From assembly GCA_947650285.1 (NCBI GenBank), contig CANTFL010000714.1, forward strand, positions 1 to 64,000: DNA of 64,000 nt. Reading direction: 5' to 3'. The translations under genes and the position numbers were made by a program. Under the pieces are notes generated by a model. That model worked only from the letters and a program-made list of their open reading frames with translations. It did not search any database and was not told the DNA's origin. The stretch is from Hyaloperonospora brassicae (taxonomy: Eukaryota > Oomycota > Peronosporomycetes > Peronosporales > Peronosporaceae). Shown here piece by piece: positions 55,575 to 64,000 of this stretch; the stretch's first letter is position 1, and each line of letters opens with the position of its first letter.

Positions 55575-56300
55575 ATGGTTGTTACTGAGACCGAACGGAT
55601 TCTCAGCAGTTCATCAATGAACGAAAGTGTCATCGATGAGAATAAAATGATTGAAAGATACACGCCTCAATCCTATGAGTCACTTCAGGAAAATCCTTCG
55701 TATATGAATTTGATCAAATTCAGGGATATATCTCCTGATTCCATGCCTTGCGAGTTGCTTAAAGACAAAGGCACTCAAGACAAGGTCGAGCTCAAACTGG
55801 GCTCGAAGCAGTGGATACTGCCTCGTGATCAAGTAATATCGATCGTCAAGATATTAATCGATCACTTAGCGGCAGGCCATGTGAGGTAATCGACATCCCC
55901 TCACAGCTCTCCGACCTTCTGTGTGCGAAAGGCCACAGGAGGATGGCGGATAGTGCACCCATTTAACAAGTTGAATGCTGCAACGGTACCGGCTTAGACG
56001 CCGATACCGAGGAAGGACGTCATCATAGATGGTATGTCTAAGAGTACCATCTTTTCGTCCATGGATCTGATAAATGGATTCTATAAGATCCTCATCTGTG
56101 AACGGGACGTTCCGTACACAGCAGTAGGCACCCCAACGGTACGCTGTGGGAGTCGCTAGTGATGCCACAGGGACTGAGTAATGCCCCTGCAACATTCAAC
56201 AGATGTGTAACAGATCTGATGAGACAGGTGCGGGATTTTGCACCAAGTTATTTCGACGATATGTTCGTTCATAGCTGGGTACGAATAAAATGACGGAGGA
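55575..56300 (+). pseudogene. Partial reverse transcriptase of the truncated element
   Basis: Readable pieces in order: SPDSMPCELLKDKGTQDKVE and GSKQWILPRDQVISIVKILI, a TAA at 55,887, SPTFCVRKATGGWRIVHPFN, a TAG, SMDLINGFYKILICERDVP (motif A), QGLSNAPATFNR-like remains, and the catalytic SYFDDMFVHSW near 56,250-56,280. The gene then ends. Nonsense codons and frame changes make it inactive. Confidence 0.75.
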
Positions 56301-56450
56301 GGGGTTTCATGATCGTCTATCTACATGTTAACATGAGCAAGATGTCTGAAAGGTCCTGATCCAGGATAATATTGCCGGTGAAGATAACTCTTCGTGGTGT
56401 AATTCTAGTGCGGACGAGTACCGTCAATTATTATGCCCAAGTAATTCGGT

Positions 56451-57709
56451 CTACGCGTGTAAACACGCCCCTTCGACCACTTTTTCCGATGCCCTGTGTT
56501 CAAGTAAATCGTTTGCTCTCAGCTGCCGTATACCATAGTCCCAAAAGGTAAACGCACTCCGCAAAGGCGATGTAGACTCTGCCCAGAATGCCGCTGCATC
56601 CTGCTCCGTCCAGAGCTGGACTTGGCAAACAGCATATAGAATAAACCTAATGCGTCGAAAAGTACCCTCCGCCTCTTTCCAACCATCTTGAAACCGATGC
56701 TGCAAGCGCTGGCGAAGCTGTTGTGACACCGGTGGCGCCTGACGCTCGGCGCAATGCCGAAACAGATATGGCAGCCCTAATCTTCTCACTCCCGCCCCAG
56801 TCCAGCGGTAGATTAGTTGTTGCTAACAAGCTTGCGTTGTCGGACATCCCCATAAAATATGGGCCACTGTTTCTTTCATACCCATGCACCGCTCGATTTT
56901 TCTACAACTGTTTTCGGCGGAGCGCTGATCATGGTAAATATTCAGCTGATTAATCGCGACACAGTAAAAAGTCCACACCTGATAATCATTCAGGCCGTGG
57001 GCATGTTGCCAGAGCCGGAATGGCCGTTGGTGCGCAGCAGCAGCAAGCCACTTATCCGAGCGCGTTTGCTCCTCAAAACGATTGGGCCAGGTTTTTAACG
57101 CCGGACATAGCTGCCGTTTATGTACCTGAAATTCCTGCCGGAGAAGACTGCGCCAAACCTGACGATTGTCCATAGTCTCCGGCATACTCCAAGGTAGGCG
57201 ATGAAGATCAGGATGAGAGAGAAAAACAAGTCCGTGCGAGATCCATTGCCACCAGATAGACGCCTCGCTCGGTGAAGAGTATTGGAAATTGGGACAAGCG
57301 TCCTGGAAAAACCAACGGAGGCCGCCGTCTCCGAGATGGGGCCGTAGCGGGGGAGCTGCCGAGTGGATGTGATCCGGGCTTGTTCCGATCAGTAAAGTGG
57401 CATGGGCGCGTGACCATGTGTAATCTCGGAGGTGTGGCGAAGGTTGCCGTAATTTCAGCGGCATCGCTGTCAGTGTGGAAACAACATCGAGGCTTCGGTA
57501 AGCAAGCAATATGCAGGTCGCCCACCGCCGCAATTTGGGATGAAGGTGGATTGGTAATCCATCGCTATCCCATCATGGTAAAGACGAACTGCTTCGGTCC
57601 GGTGCTGTGGATGAAAAAAACGCGCAGCGGATAGGGCGGTATACGGGAAACCTTGGACCCTTGAAGAAGCTTGCCTAAAATATAAAGAATCCACGGGTTG
57701 TCGTGTCAA
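56451..57709 (-). pseudogene. LINE ORF2 C-terminal region with zinc-binding motif
   Basis: The main frame (56,823-57,533) carries Trp/His-rich sequence typical of the region after RT (HGLVFLSHPDLHRLPWSMPE; LRQEFQVHKRQLCPALKTW) and ends with a Cys/His motif, CMGMKETVAHILWGCPTTQAC, a zf-RVT-like pattern (Cys, ET, His, Cys). Further pieces continue in other frames down to 56,451 (LPLDWGG; WTEQDAAAFWAEST). This domain is expected to bind RNA or DNA in L1-type elements. Confidence 0.7.
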
Positions 57710-57809
57710 TGGAGGCGGTCCCAGAATCGCCGGATGGGCAGCTCATTCGGGACTATGGAGGATACGGCATGTGAATAGTTCTTGTGATACCGGATGACCA
57801 ACGCCCGCA

Positions 57810-59900
57810 CTAAACAACAGCTACTCGCCGCCCTGACAAGACCTGCGTAATGTACTTCCATGCGAGAACGTAAAGTTGATAGCTGATCTGAAGTTGGTGC
57901 GAGTAATTGTCACGATTATACATCACGTGGCTCCGAGGAGGGCGCTGACCCAGCTGTCGGCCTATCCCGATGTCCTGATGTAACGCTGGAAGTAATGCCG
58001 CAACGGAGCGAGCAGCTTGTATGGTACTGCATCTCCAAGCCGCGAAGTATTTTTCTAGAACATGGATGAGCCATTTTAGCGCGTGTTTCGTTCGTTTCGT
58101 TTTAATAGCCACCTCATAAGAAGCTAGGCCCACCCCCTATTCATAATTCGGGGAAACGAGGAGACCAGAATTAATTATATGGCGTCGAACTTCCAGATCA
58201 GAGGCATGTTGCCACAGACTTTGATTGTACAGCTGGACCATCTCTTTCTTTGCCCAGGCCGGTATATCGACGACAGCCGCCGCAAAGAGGCCTGCCTCGA
58301 GGACTATAATATTAAGAATCACCACTCGGTGTTGCACACTGGTCGGCACCGTCTTATCCGTGAGAGGACGACGCCGGGAGCGACGAATGCGTTGTGCCCA
58401 ATTACGGTCGACCATGTCACATTTTCCTAATTCGTACTCAGGTATCGGTTTGTTTCCGCTGGATTCAGCACCAAAATCCCACAGTACTGCTCAAGACGCA
58501 CCGCTGTGTGTAATAAAAACTTACTTTTCGTCGGTTGGACGTGGAGACCGCAGAGCTCACCAAATTGATGGACCAACTGCAGCGCTAACTCCACTTGATC
58601 CGCCCGTTCTAGAAACAGAGTAAAATCATCAACAAAAGCCGAAAAAATGTGACTGACCCCAGAAGCTCCAGGGACTGAAAGAACTCTGAGCCTAGGAGCT
58701 TGATGAAACACCAGACCCAACAATTCCACCACCAAAGAAAAAACAAAGGCGCCAACAGACATCCTTGGCAAATGCTGGAGCGGACGGCAACAGGGACCGA
58801 CTGTTTCCCATTAAAGAGGAATCGAGTGGTTGTAACCGTGTGCATGCGTTGAATAAGCTAAATTGAGCGTCAAAATAAAAATTTCGTAATGTTGCATAGA
58901 GCAACTTCCTGTCCACAGTGTCGTAAGCCTTGCAAAAATCGAGCAACATGATGACCCGACTAACGCTGGTAGATCGATCCGTTACATCCTGAGCTGAAGA
59001 TAGCTGGCGAAGCATCATGGAGACTTATTGATGCATTTGCCTGTTCCGCACGAAATCTTGTTGCGAATTGCCCACCAATGCCGGTATAACGCTCTGCAAA
59101 CGCGTAGCCAAAACCTTCGCGAAGATTTATGACTAGTTTGCAGCAAAGAGATTGGGCGATAGTCGATAAATTCCGCCAAATCCCCCTTTTTACGTAATGA
59201 AATCACCAAAGCCTCCAGAAAGGTTTCTGGCAAATTCGCGCCCTGTATAATCTCATTTCTCACCGCCAGGAGAGTGGGATCCATTAGCGCCGAAGTGACT
59301 TTAAAGAAGTCGTTGTTGAGACCATCTGGTCCAGCTGTATTATGTCTGCCAAGCTCTGCAATGACGTGCGGTCCTCCTCTGACAAAGGCGCCAATCAGAA
59401 TTTATTGGCCGCAGAGGATAGCCGACGCCCGGCCGGAATAGACACAAACGCCCGGATTGCAGCGTAGAGAGCTGGTATAGGCTCTGTTGGAGGACTTGGC
59501 CTAGCAGCGGGTACCACTCGACGGAGAATTTAGTGGCGATCGACATAGGTCTCGTGAATACAGAGCCGTGGAGATTTTAGATCTTTGACACGGTCTGATC
59601 GCGTTCTCAATCCGAGACGCGCTTGTAAGACCACCGAAGACTCGCTGCGGTCCGTGCCGGACGCTGTCTCAGTCGGGCCAAGTGCTCCAAACGGATGTCT
59701 TCCATGTTTGAGGTGATAACCTGTTGTTTCGTGAGGCAATGGCGCCTGTCATGCTGGAACATTTTCGATATGTAACGATACCGCCGCCGCAGCCCGGCCC
59801 ATTTGCGAACTCGTGCGATGTACCCCTTACACGCTTCAACCATTGTGTCCCAGTGCCGAGCGAAATGCTTCCGGCCGACCCCCAGATCAGTTAATCCACC
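57810..59900 (-). pseudogene. LINE reverse transcriptase
   Basis: Recognisable RT segments in several frames: a helical N-terminal part (59,340-59,843); LPETFLEALVISLRKKGDLA and FIDYRPISLLQTSHK (fingers, 59,015-59,284); IMLLDFCKAYDTVDRKLLYA (motif A, near 58,930); FSAFVDDFTLFLERADQVE (motif C with FVDD, near 58,640) and FGELCGLHVQPTKSKFLLH (thumb side). The catalytic aspartates are present. The thumb/linker continues to 57,810 in broken frames. The RT would copy element RNA at the nicked target. Confidence 0.8.
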
Positions 59901-59999
59901 GATAAGTTCCTGTAAGACTTAAGCCGGCTGGGAAGCCTCGATAGGTTATTTAACTTGTCTTCCACTATTAGAAAAAGAGGTCTTACGCCGTCCACGTAA

Positions 60000-60810
60000 G
60001 TGGAGCTCGACTTCTTAAAGATCCGACACACAAGAGGGGACACGCACAGCCACCCACAGAACTAAAGCTAACCAGATTTGGGGAACGTAAAATCTATCGA
60101 TGCGGCTCGCGCTGGCACCCTCCCAGTGTATATAATGGTCGACAGTGGAGTCGGTCTCATCATCTGCATGATCGCGGATCACCATGGCATCCGCCCACTC
60201 GTTGTGATCGGGGAACGCTTCGAGTGCCGGACTTTCAGGACGGCAAGATCGCCGATGGCCGAGACGGTCCAGCAACAGGCCTTAAACGCAATTAAAATTT
60301 TCCAGGACTACGGCTTGGGCACGCGGTAGATTCCACCTCGACAATCTAGAGAAAACAATTCTCGGTCGGATTGCAGGGTCGGGGCGTACACATTTAACAG
60401 AACCATTCCGTCAATAGATATTGCTATATCCCGTGTACTCCAGAGATCCTGTTTGTATGCCGAGGCAGATAAAGCAGACGGGGTGTCAGCAAAATAGCTA
60501 CTCCACCGGCTTGCGACGACCCCGTACTCCAGTAGGATAACGGCGGGAGGCTATAATACATTCGCTGCCCCCAAAATGTCGCCCACTGTAGACTTCGTGC
60601 CCTTGCTTGTTCCGCGTCCACAACGTGGGTCTCCTGAATACACCACGCGATGGGCCGCTCCCGAGGTGGTCGACCCTGCCAAGACGACATATAATGTGGC
60701 CGTGCCTGTTTCGTAAACCCCCGAACGTTATGCGTGATAATTTTGACGCTCAAAAGACCTGCCGCGAAAAAAGATGGATCCAACGTCGCATCCCGAGACC
60801 AGTCCGCTTA
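60000..60810 (-). pseudogene. LINE apurinic-type endonuclease
   Basis: The frame at 60,424-60,783 has the N-terminal motifs IITHNVRGFTK (Asn) and WCIQETHVVDAEQA (catalytic Glu) and the GGVAILL strand of the endonuclease/exonuclease/phosphatase fold. After a break, 60,015-60,275 carries the C-terminal ASRIDRFYVPQIW, where the family has its D-x-x-Y/F motif. This enzyme nicks the target DNA. It is interrupted by stops near 60,410 and a frame change. Confidence 0.75.
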
Positions 60811-61495
60811 CAAAGCCGCGCGACCGTATTCGTCCACCCCAGTCAGATCTTGCTCACGCAAACGCGACGTCATATTGAACGTTGAGCTGCCCTTGGTATA
60901 ACATGGGCTCCAGCTCCTCCGCTGGCGTGATAGCTATAGAGAAGAAGCGTTCAATGGAGTTTTAATCGATCTGGTAACCCCCGCTTGGAAAATAAATCGT
61001 TTTGTAAACATGGTTGTTCCGTAGAAGCTGCAAATGCCTTCAAATTTTGCCAGAGGGTGAGGATTCCTCACTATGGGCATCGATTAGAGCCGCAGTTTCT
61101 TGCTCGAAGATACTGGCGCTGAGGAGATGCCTGCTAAACCTCGCCTTGTTGCGCGTATCGCACAGGATTAAGAATATCAAAGCCAGCATCTTTAAGATCC
61201 CGCATGTGACGCCAATCATCCCCATGGTCGATGAGAGAATATAATGTAGTCAAAGATGCCCGGTGCGCGGCACTTGTGACCCACTGGTCGAGCCATCCTT
61301 GTTTAGTCGGTGAATATACCTTGCAGCGTTATGAAAGCAAACCAGCCGTTAGACACTCCTGTCGCCACGTTGCTGCCCAATGGACCAGGACAGGATCGGC
61401 CAGACTGTTAAGTAATTCCCCCGGGAAGGCGAATTGCCGGACAAAATACAGGGGAATATGAGGATCCCTTTGGGCTGCCATTATCCAGCTTTGTG

Positions 61496-63990
61496 TTAAC
61501 CCTTGAGCAATCGGAAACGGAGTCGTTGTTGCGGATGACCAGTCGGATCGCATGGATTGCCAATCCGACGGCTATTTATACCTTTCGATCCGTTCCTACG
61601 GCACCTGTCGCAACACCAACGCCCCGGCGGCATTATCGTTCTCCTCGGCCGCTTGGACGGAAATTTACGCTTGGAAAATGTGTCAGCTGTCTCTACCGGT
61701 TCCCACAGAGAGTACTTTAGGCCACGCTCTCTAGGCTGAGAGCCACCGAATGCGGATACTGCGCCCTGCGGTGATGTATACAAAATTAATTGGTTGGAGG
61801 CTCCCCCTTCTTCGATGATGATTTACTTTCCCGTAGGAAGCCCACTGCCGTTTGTCCGGTATCCAACGATAAATAAAATATAGCTACCGACAATGGACCT
61901 CCTTGTTCAACGTTTCCCTCTGTAGATGAATCCAACCGAATCTTGGGAGGACAGCATATAAGAGCTCCTACGGCCATGGATGCTGAATCCGGAAGCTCCT
62001 CGCCCACTACTGCGTGAGGCAATGCTGAGTGTGTTTACATAAAAATGGAGCACTAGCGTAAGACCCTTCGATGGAGCGACTTTAGCTGCTTGTAGTCCAT
62101 CGATACAAGCATTCAGCTTCAATGGAAATTTTTGAACAGTCTCCACCGCCATATTGTACTTGGTCGTTACTGTATGACAGTATTTTCTACAGCTAAAGGG
62201 TTCCAATTCCTTATCACCAACGTATAGGACTTAGATGCCCCTTTGGATGAAGAGAGCTGCCATCCCGAGAGTATTGATACCGCCACACACCGTCTCGTCG
62301 ATTTTTGAGGTCCTGTCCGATGTAGAGGAGGCATAATTGTGGAGGAACAACCGAACTGATTAGCCGATTCCTTAGGCTGCATCGATGCTCAACCTTTCCC
62401 AACGTTCTGGAGATCCTGGACCCGCACGTCGTGGGCATTATATTCTCTGGGTGTAGCAGACCGGCAAATTTGATACCGCGTTTGATACTGGCCGTGAGTC
62501 GTTCCAGCGCATCGCTGTCTGCATGCATGTCAGCGTCGACGTATGCTTGTGCCACTGCCATCTCCATTCAATTTTTTGTCGCTGGGGAGACCACCTCGCG
62601 TAATCACAAAAGTCCGACAAGACAGCGCATATCGCTCGGTGCTCCTTGAAGACGTTGTTCCAGGCGGAGCGCACGCTTAGGGTTGAACGCCAGCCCACAC
62701 ATTATTCGGACGCTCACGACTCGTTTTTTGAATCTTCATCGTCAGTAAAATTGGGCCAGACATATCCGGCGCTTTGACATGAGCCAGCGCCGGCCGCTTT
62801 GCGGATTTTGGAGCTGGAGCTCGCCTGGGTGGCCCTGAGTGGGGAACGAACCCCCGAGGGTCCGTCTTGTTCTCGAGATCTGTCCCACCGTCCGAAGGAT
62901 CTCTATCCTCGGATGTAGCATCGTCTGGCCCTAACACCGATTATCTGCCAAGTAAAACTGTCGGCCGCGCCTTCTCCGGCGCCGCGTGAGACTTGAAGAT
63001 TTTTTACCCACGCAACGGTTTGGCAATCCAAGGTTGCTCAGCTACCGGTGTAAGAACTGGCCCTGAACCGAAGGCAGCTCTCCACTCCGTAGTATAAGTT
63101 GGGCGGGACCATTCTATGTTCCGGCTAGTCAATTCAGCCGATGCCGAGGACATCGATGAGGTCACCACCAGCGGCATTGCGGCCGTGCTGGACGCTGCTT
63201 ATACGGCTTGCTAAACCGTAATCCGGTCTGCTGCCATACGGCGAATCTCACCGAGCTACCAAACGGTTTCGCCAGGTCCGCCAGGGAGCAGAGGTCTCTC
63301 TCAAGTACCTCGTTCCCCCCTGGTCCTCGAAGTTGAAGATCATTGTAGCCACATCTTGCCGCCGTATGGCCGAGCTCCCCACTCTGTCGACACCGAAGGC
63401 GGCGTCCAACGTCTGGGTGTTGAATGATGATGGGCGTACCAAATCATAGAATTGTCACGATCCCTTTCAAGAATGTTGGACAGTCACAGAGGTAAAAGGT
63501 GACTTTCCATAATGTTGACGTTTGTGACTGGGGGCAATACGTATCGAGATCCTCCACTTCAAAATCCGTTGGGATCTTGGACTTCAGGTATGTTATGACC
63601 GTCCCAATCTCCTTGAATGCCGTAAGATCATAAAGAACTATAGAGTAACCGGCCCTTTGCTGCCAATTTCATCTGGTCGGACACTGCTGGCGTCCCTAAA
63701 CGGATCCTCATTCCAGGGGATGCGCGTTTGACTGGTAAATCACCCGTCTACGAAAAGAAATGCGCACTTTTTAAAGTCTTTGCTGTCTCTCGTGAAAGAA
63801 AGAAGAAGTGCAACGACTTTGTTGCCCGGTCGTAATTGATGGTCTTGGTTAAACTGAAAAATTTGTGGAGCTCCGGCAGATTGTCCTGGGCCAGCTCCGC
63901 CGATTCTAGAAACACCGCGACTATTGACCTCGTCGCCTGGCCGCCAATCAGTACTTAACGATCCGGACCTAAATCCAACACAAGATGGCG
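61496..63990 (-). pseudogene. LINE ORF1-like region, much broken
   Basis: Readable minus-strand pieces: RRGVSRIGGAGPGQ-like and GNKVVALLLSFTRDS near 63,800; FNTQTLDAAFGVDRVGS and MIFNFEDQGGTRYL near 63,400; a Pro/Lys/Ala-rich stretch near 62,800 (SGPPRRAPAPKSAKRPALAH); and a Cys-rich tail near 61,600 (RWCCDRCRRNG ... NPCDPTGH). The order fits an ORF1 RNA-binding protein ahead of ORF2. The 700 bp between it and the endonuclease (60,811-61,495) contain no clear domain. Assignment rests mainly on position. Confidence 0.5.
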
Positions 63991-64000
63991 TTTGATTTGA

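Larger units (their letters stand above)
53582..56450 (+). mobile_element. Ty3/gypsy element of the solo-LTR family, 5' part only
   Basis: 5' LTR, leader, broken gag, protease and the first two thirds of RT follow in order on the plus strand and stop at about 56,300-56,450, where the minus-strand LINE sequence begins. RNase H, integrase and the 3' LTR are missing. Its RT motifs are of the same general type as family 2 (single-RNase H chromodomain group). Confidence 0.8.
56451..64000 (-). mobile_element. L1-like LINE (non-LTR retrotransposon), 5' end outside window
   Basis: On the minus strand, from right to left: ORF1-like sequence (61,496-63,990), AP-type endonuclease (about 60,000-60,810), reverse transcriptase (58,430-59,850) and a C-terminal zinc motif (56,820-57,530). 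This is the layout of an L1-type LINE. No LTRs are present. Every section is cut by stops and frame changes. The 3' end abuts the truncated LTR element at about 56,450; I see no clear A tail (T run on the plus strand) there. Confidence 0.8.

Noticed and set aside
1..64000. CRISPR arrays, tRNA or rRNA genes
   Set aside because: The only short-period repeats are the tandem arrays in LTRs or leaders without spacers, and I saw no cloverleaf or rRNA-like sequence.

Overview
The window looks like a repeat-rich, gene-poor stretch of an oomycete nuclear genome (Peronosporales: Phytophthora or downy mildew type). Four things point there: a necrosis/ethylene-inducing-like protein (NLP) gene, an oomycete-type initiator + FPR core promoter about 40 nt upstream of its ATG, Ty3/gypsy retrotransposons of oomycete kind (one with two RNase H domains), and an L1-like LINE. 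I saw no rRNA, tRNA or CRISPR, and found no intact housekeeping gene. All readings are by eye.

Layout. 1-11,850: a large minus-strand Ty3/gypsy element (family 1) running off the left edge. It has gag, a zinc knuckle, a candidate -1 frameshift site, protease, RT, two RNase H domains, integrase and a chromodomain-like tail, plus a long plus-strand antisense ORF (1-2,253) beyond the end of pol. It is extraordinarily rich in GATC. 11,854-12,299: a solo LTR of another family with a perfect GTGAT target duplication. 12,305-15,850: an old relic with an antisense coiled-coil ORF and an LTR holding a 15-bp array. 18,936-19,830: a detached, inverted piece of family 1 (leader and gag start). 25,938-26,702: the NLP gene, the only convincing host gene. 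28,788-36,463: a complete but mutated plus-strand chromodomain Ty3/gypsy element (family 2) with two LTRs, ATCTG target duplications and its own antisense ORF overlapping the end of pol. 42,260-49,800: a very decayed plus-strand element between two relic LTRs. 50,510-53,030: a decayed minus-strand dual-RNase H pol. 53,582-56,450: the 5' part of a third LTR element. 56,451-64,000: a minus-strand LINE (endonuclease, RT, C-terminal zinc motif, ORF1-like part) running off the right edge. The stretches 15.9-18.9 kb, 19.8-25.9 kb and 36.5-42.2 kb are AT-rich with almost nothing coding.

How it fits together. This is layered transposon insertion around a secreted effector-type gene, the arrangement known from the gene-sparse compartment of oomycete genomes. 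All transposon genes carry frameshifts or stops, so no copy here looks autonomous. The most unusual signals are: the GATC enrichment and GATC-bearing 19-bp array of family 1; antisense ORFs next to pol in three element families; a GTTAAAC heptamer placed exactly before the gag stop; and a leader in family 2 made of about ten back-to-back mini-hairpins, whose two LTR copies differ unevenly and include compensatory changes.
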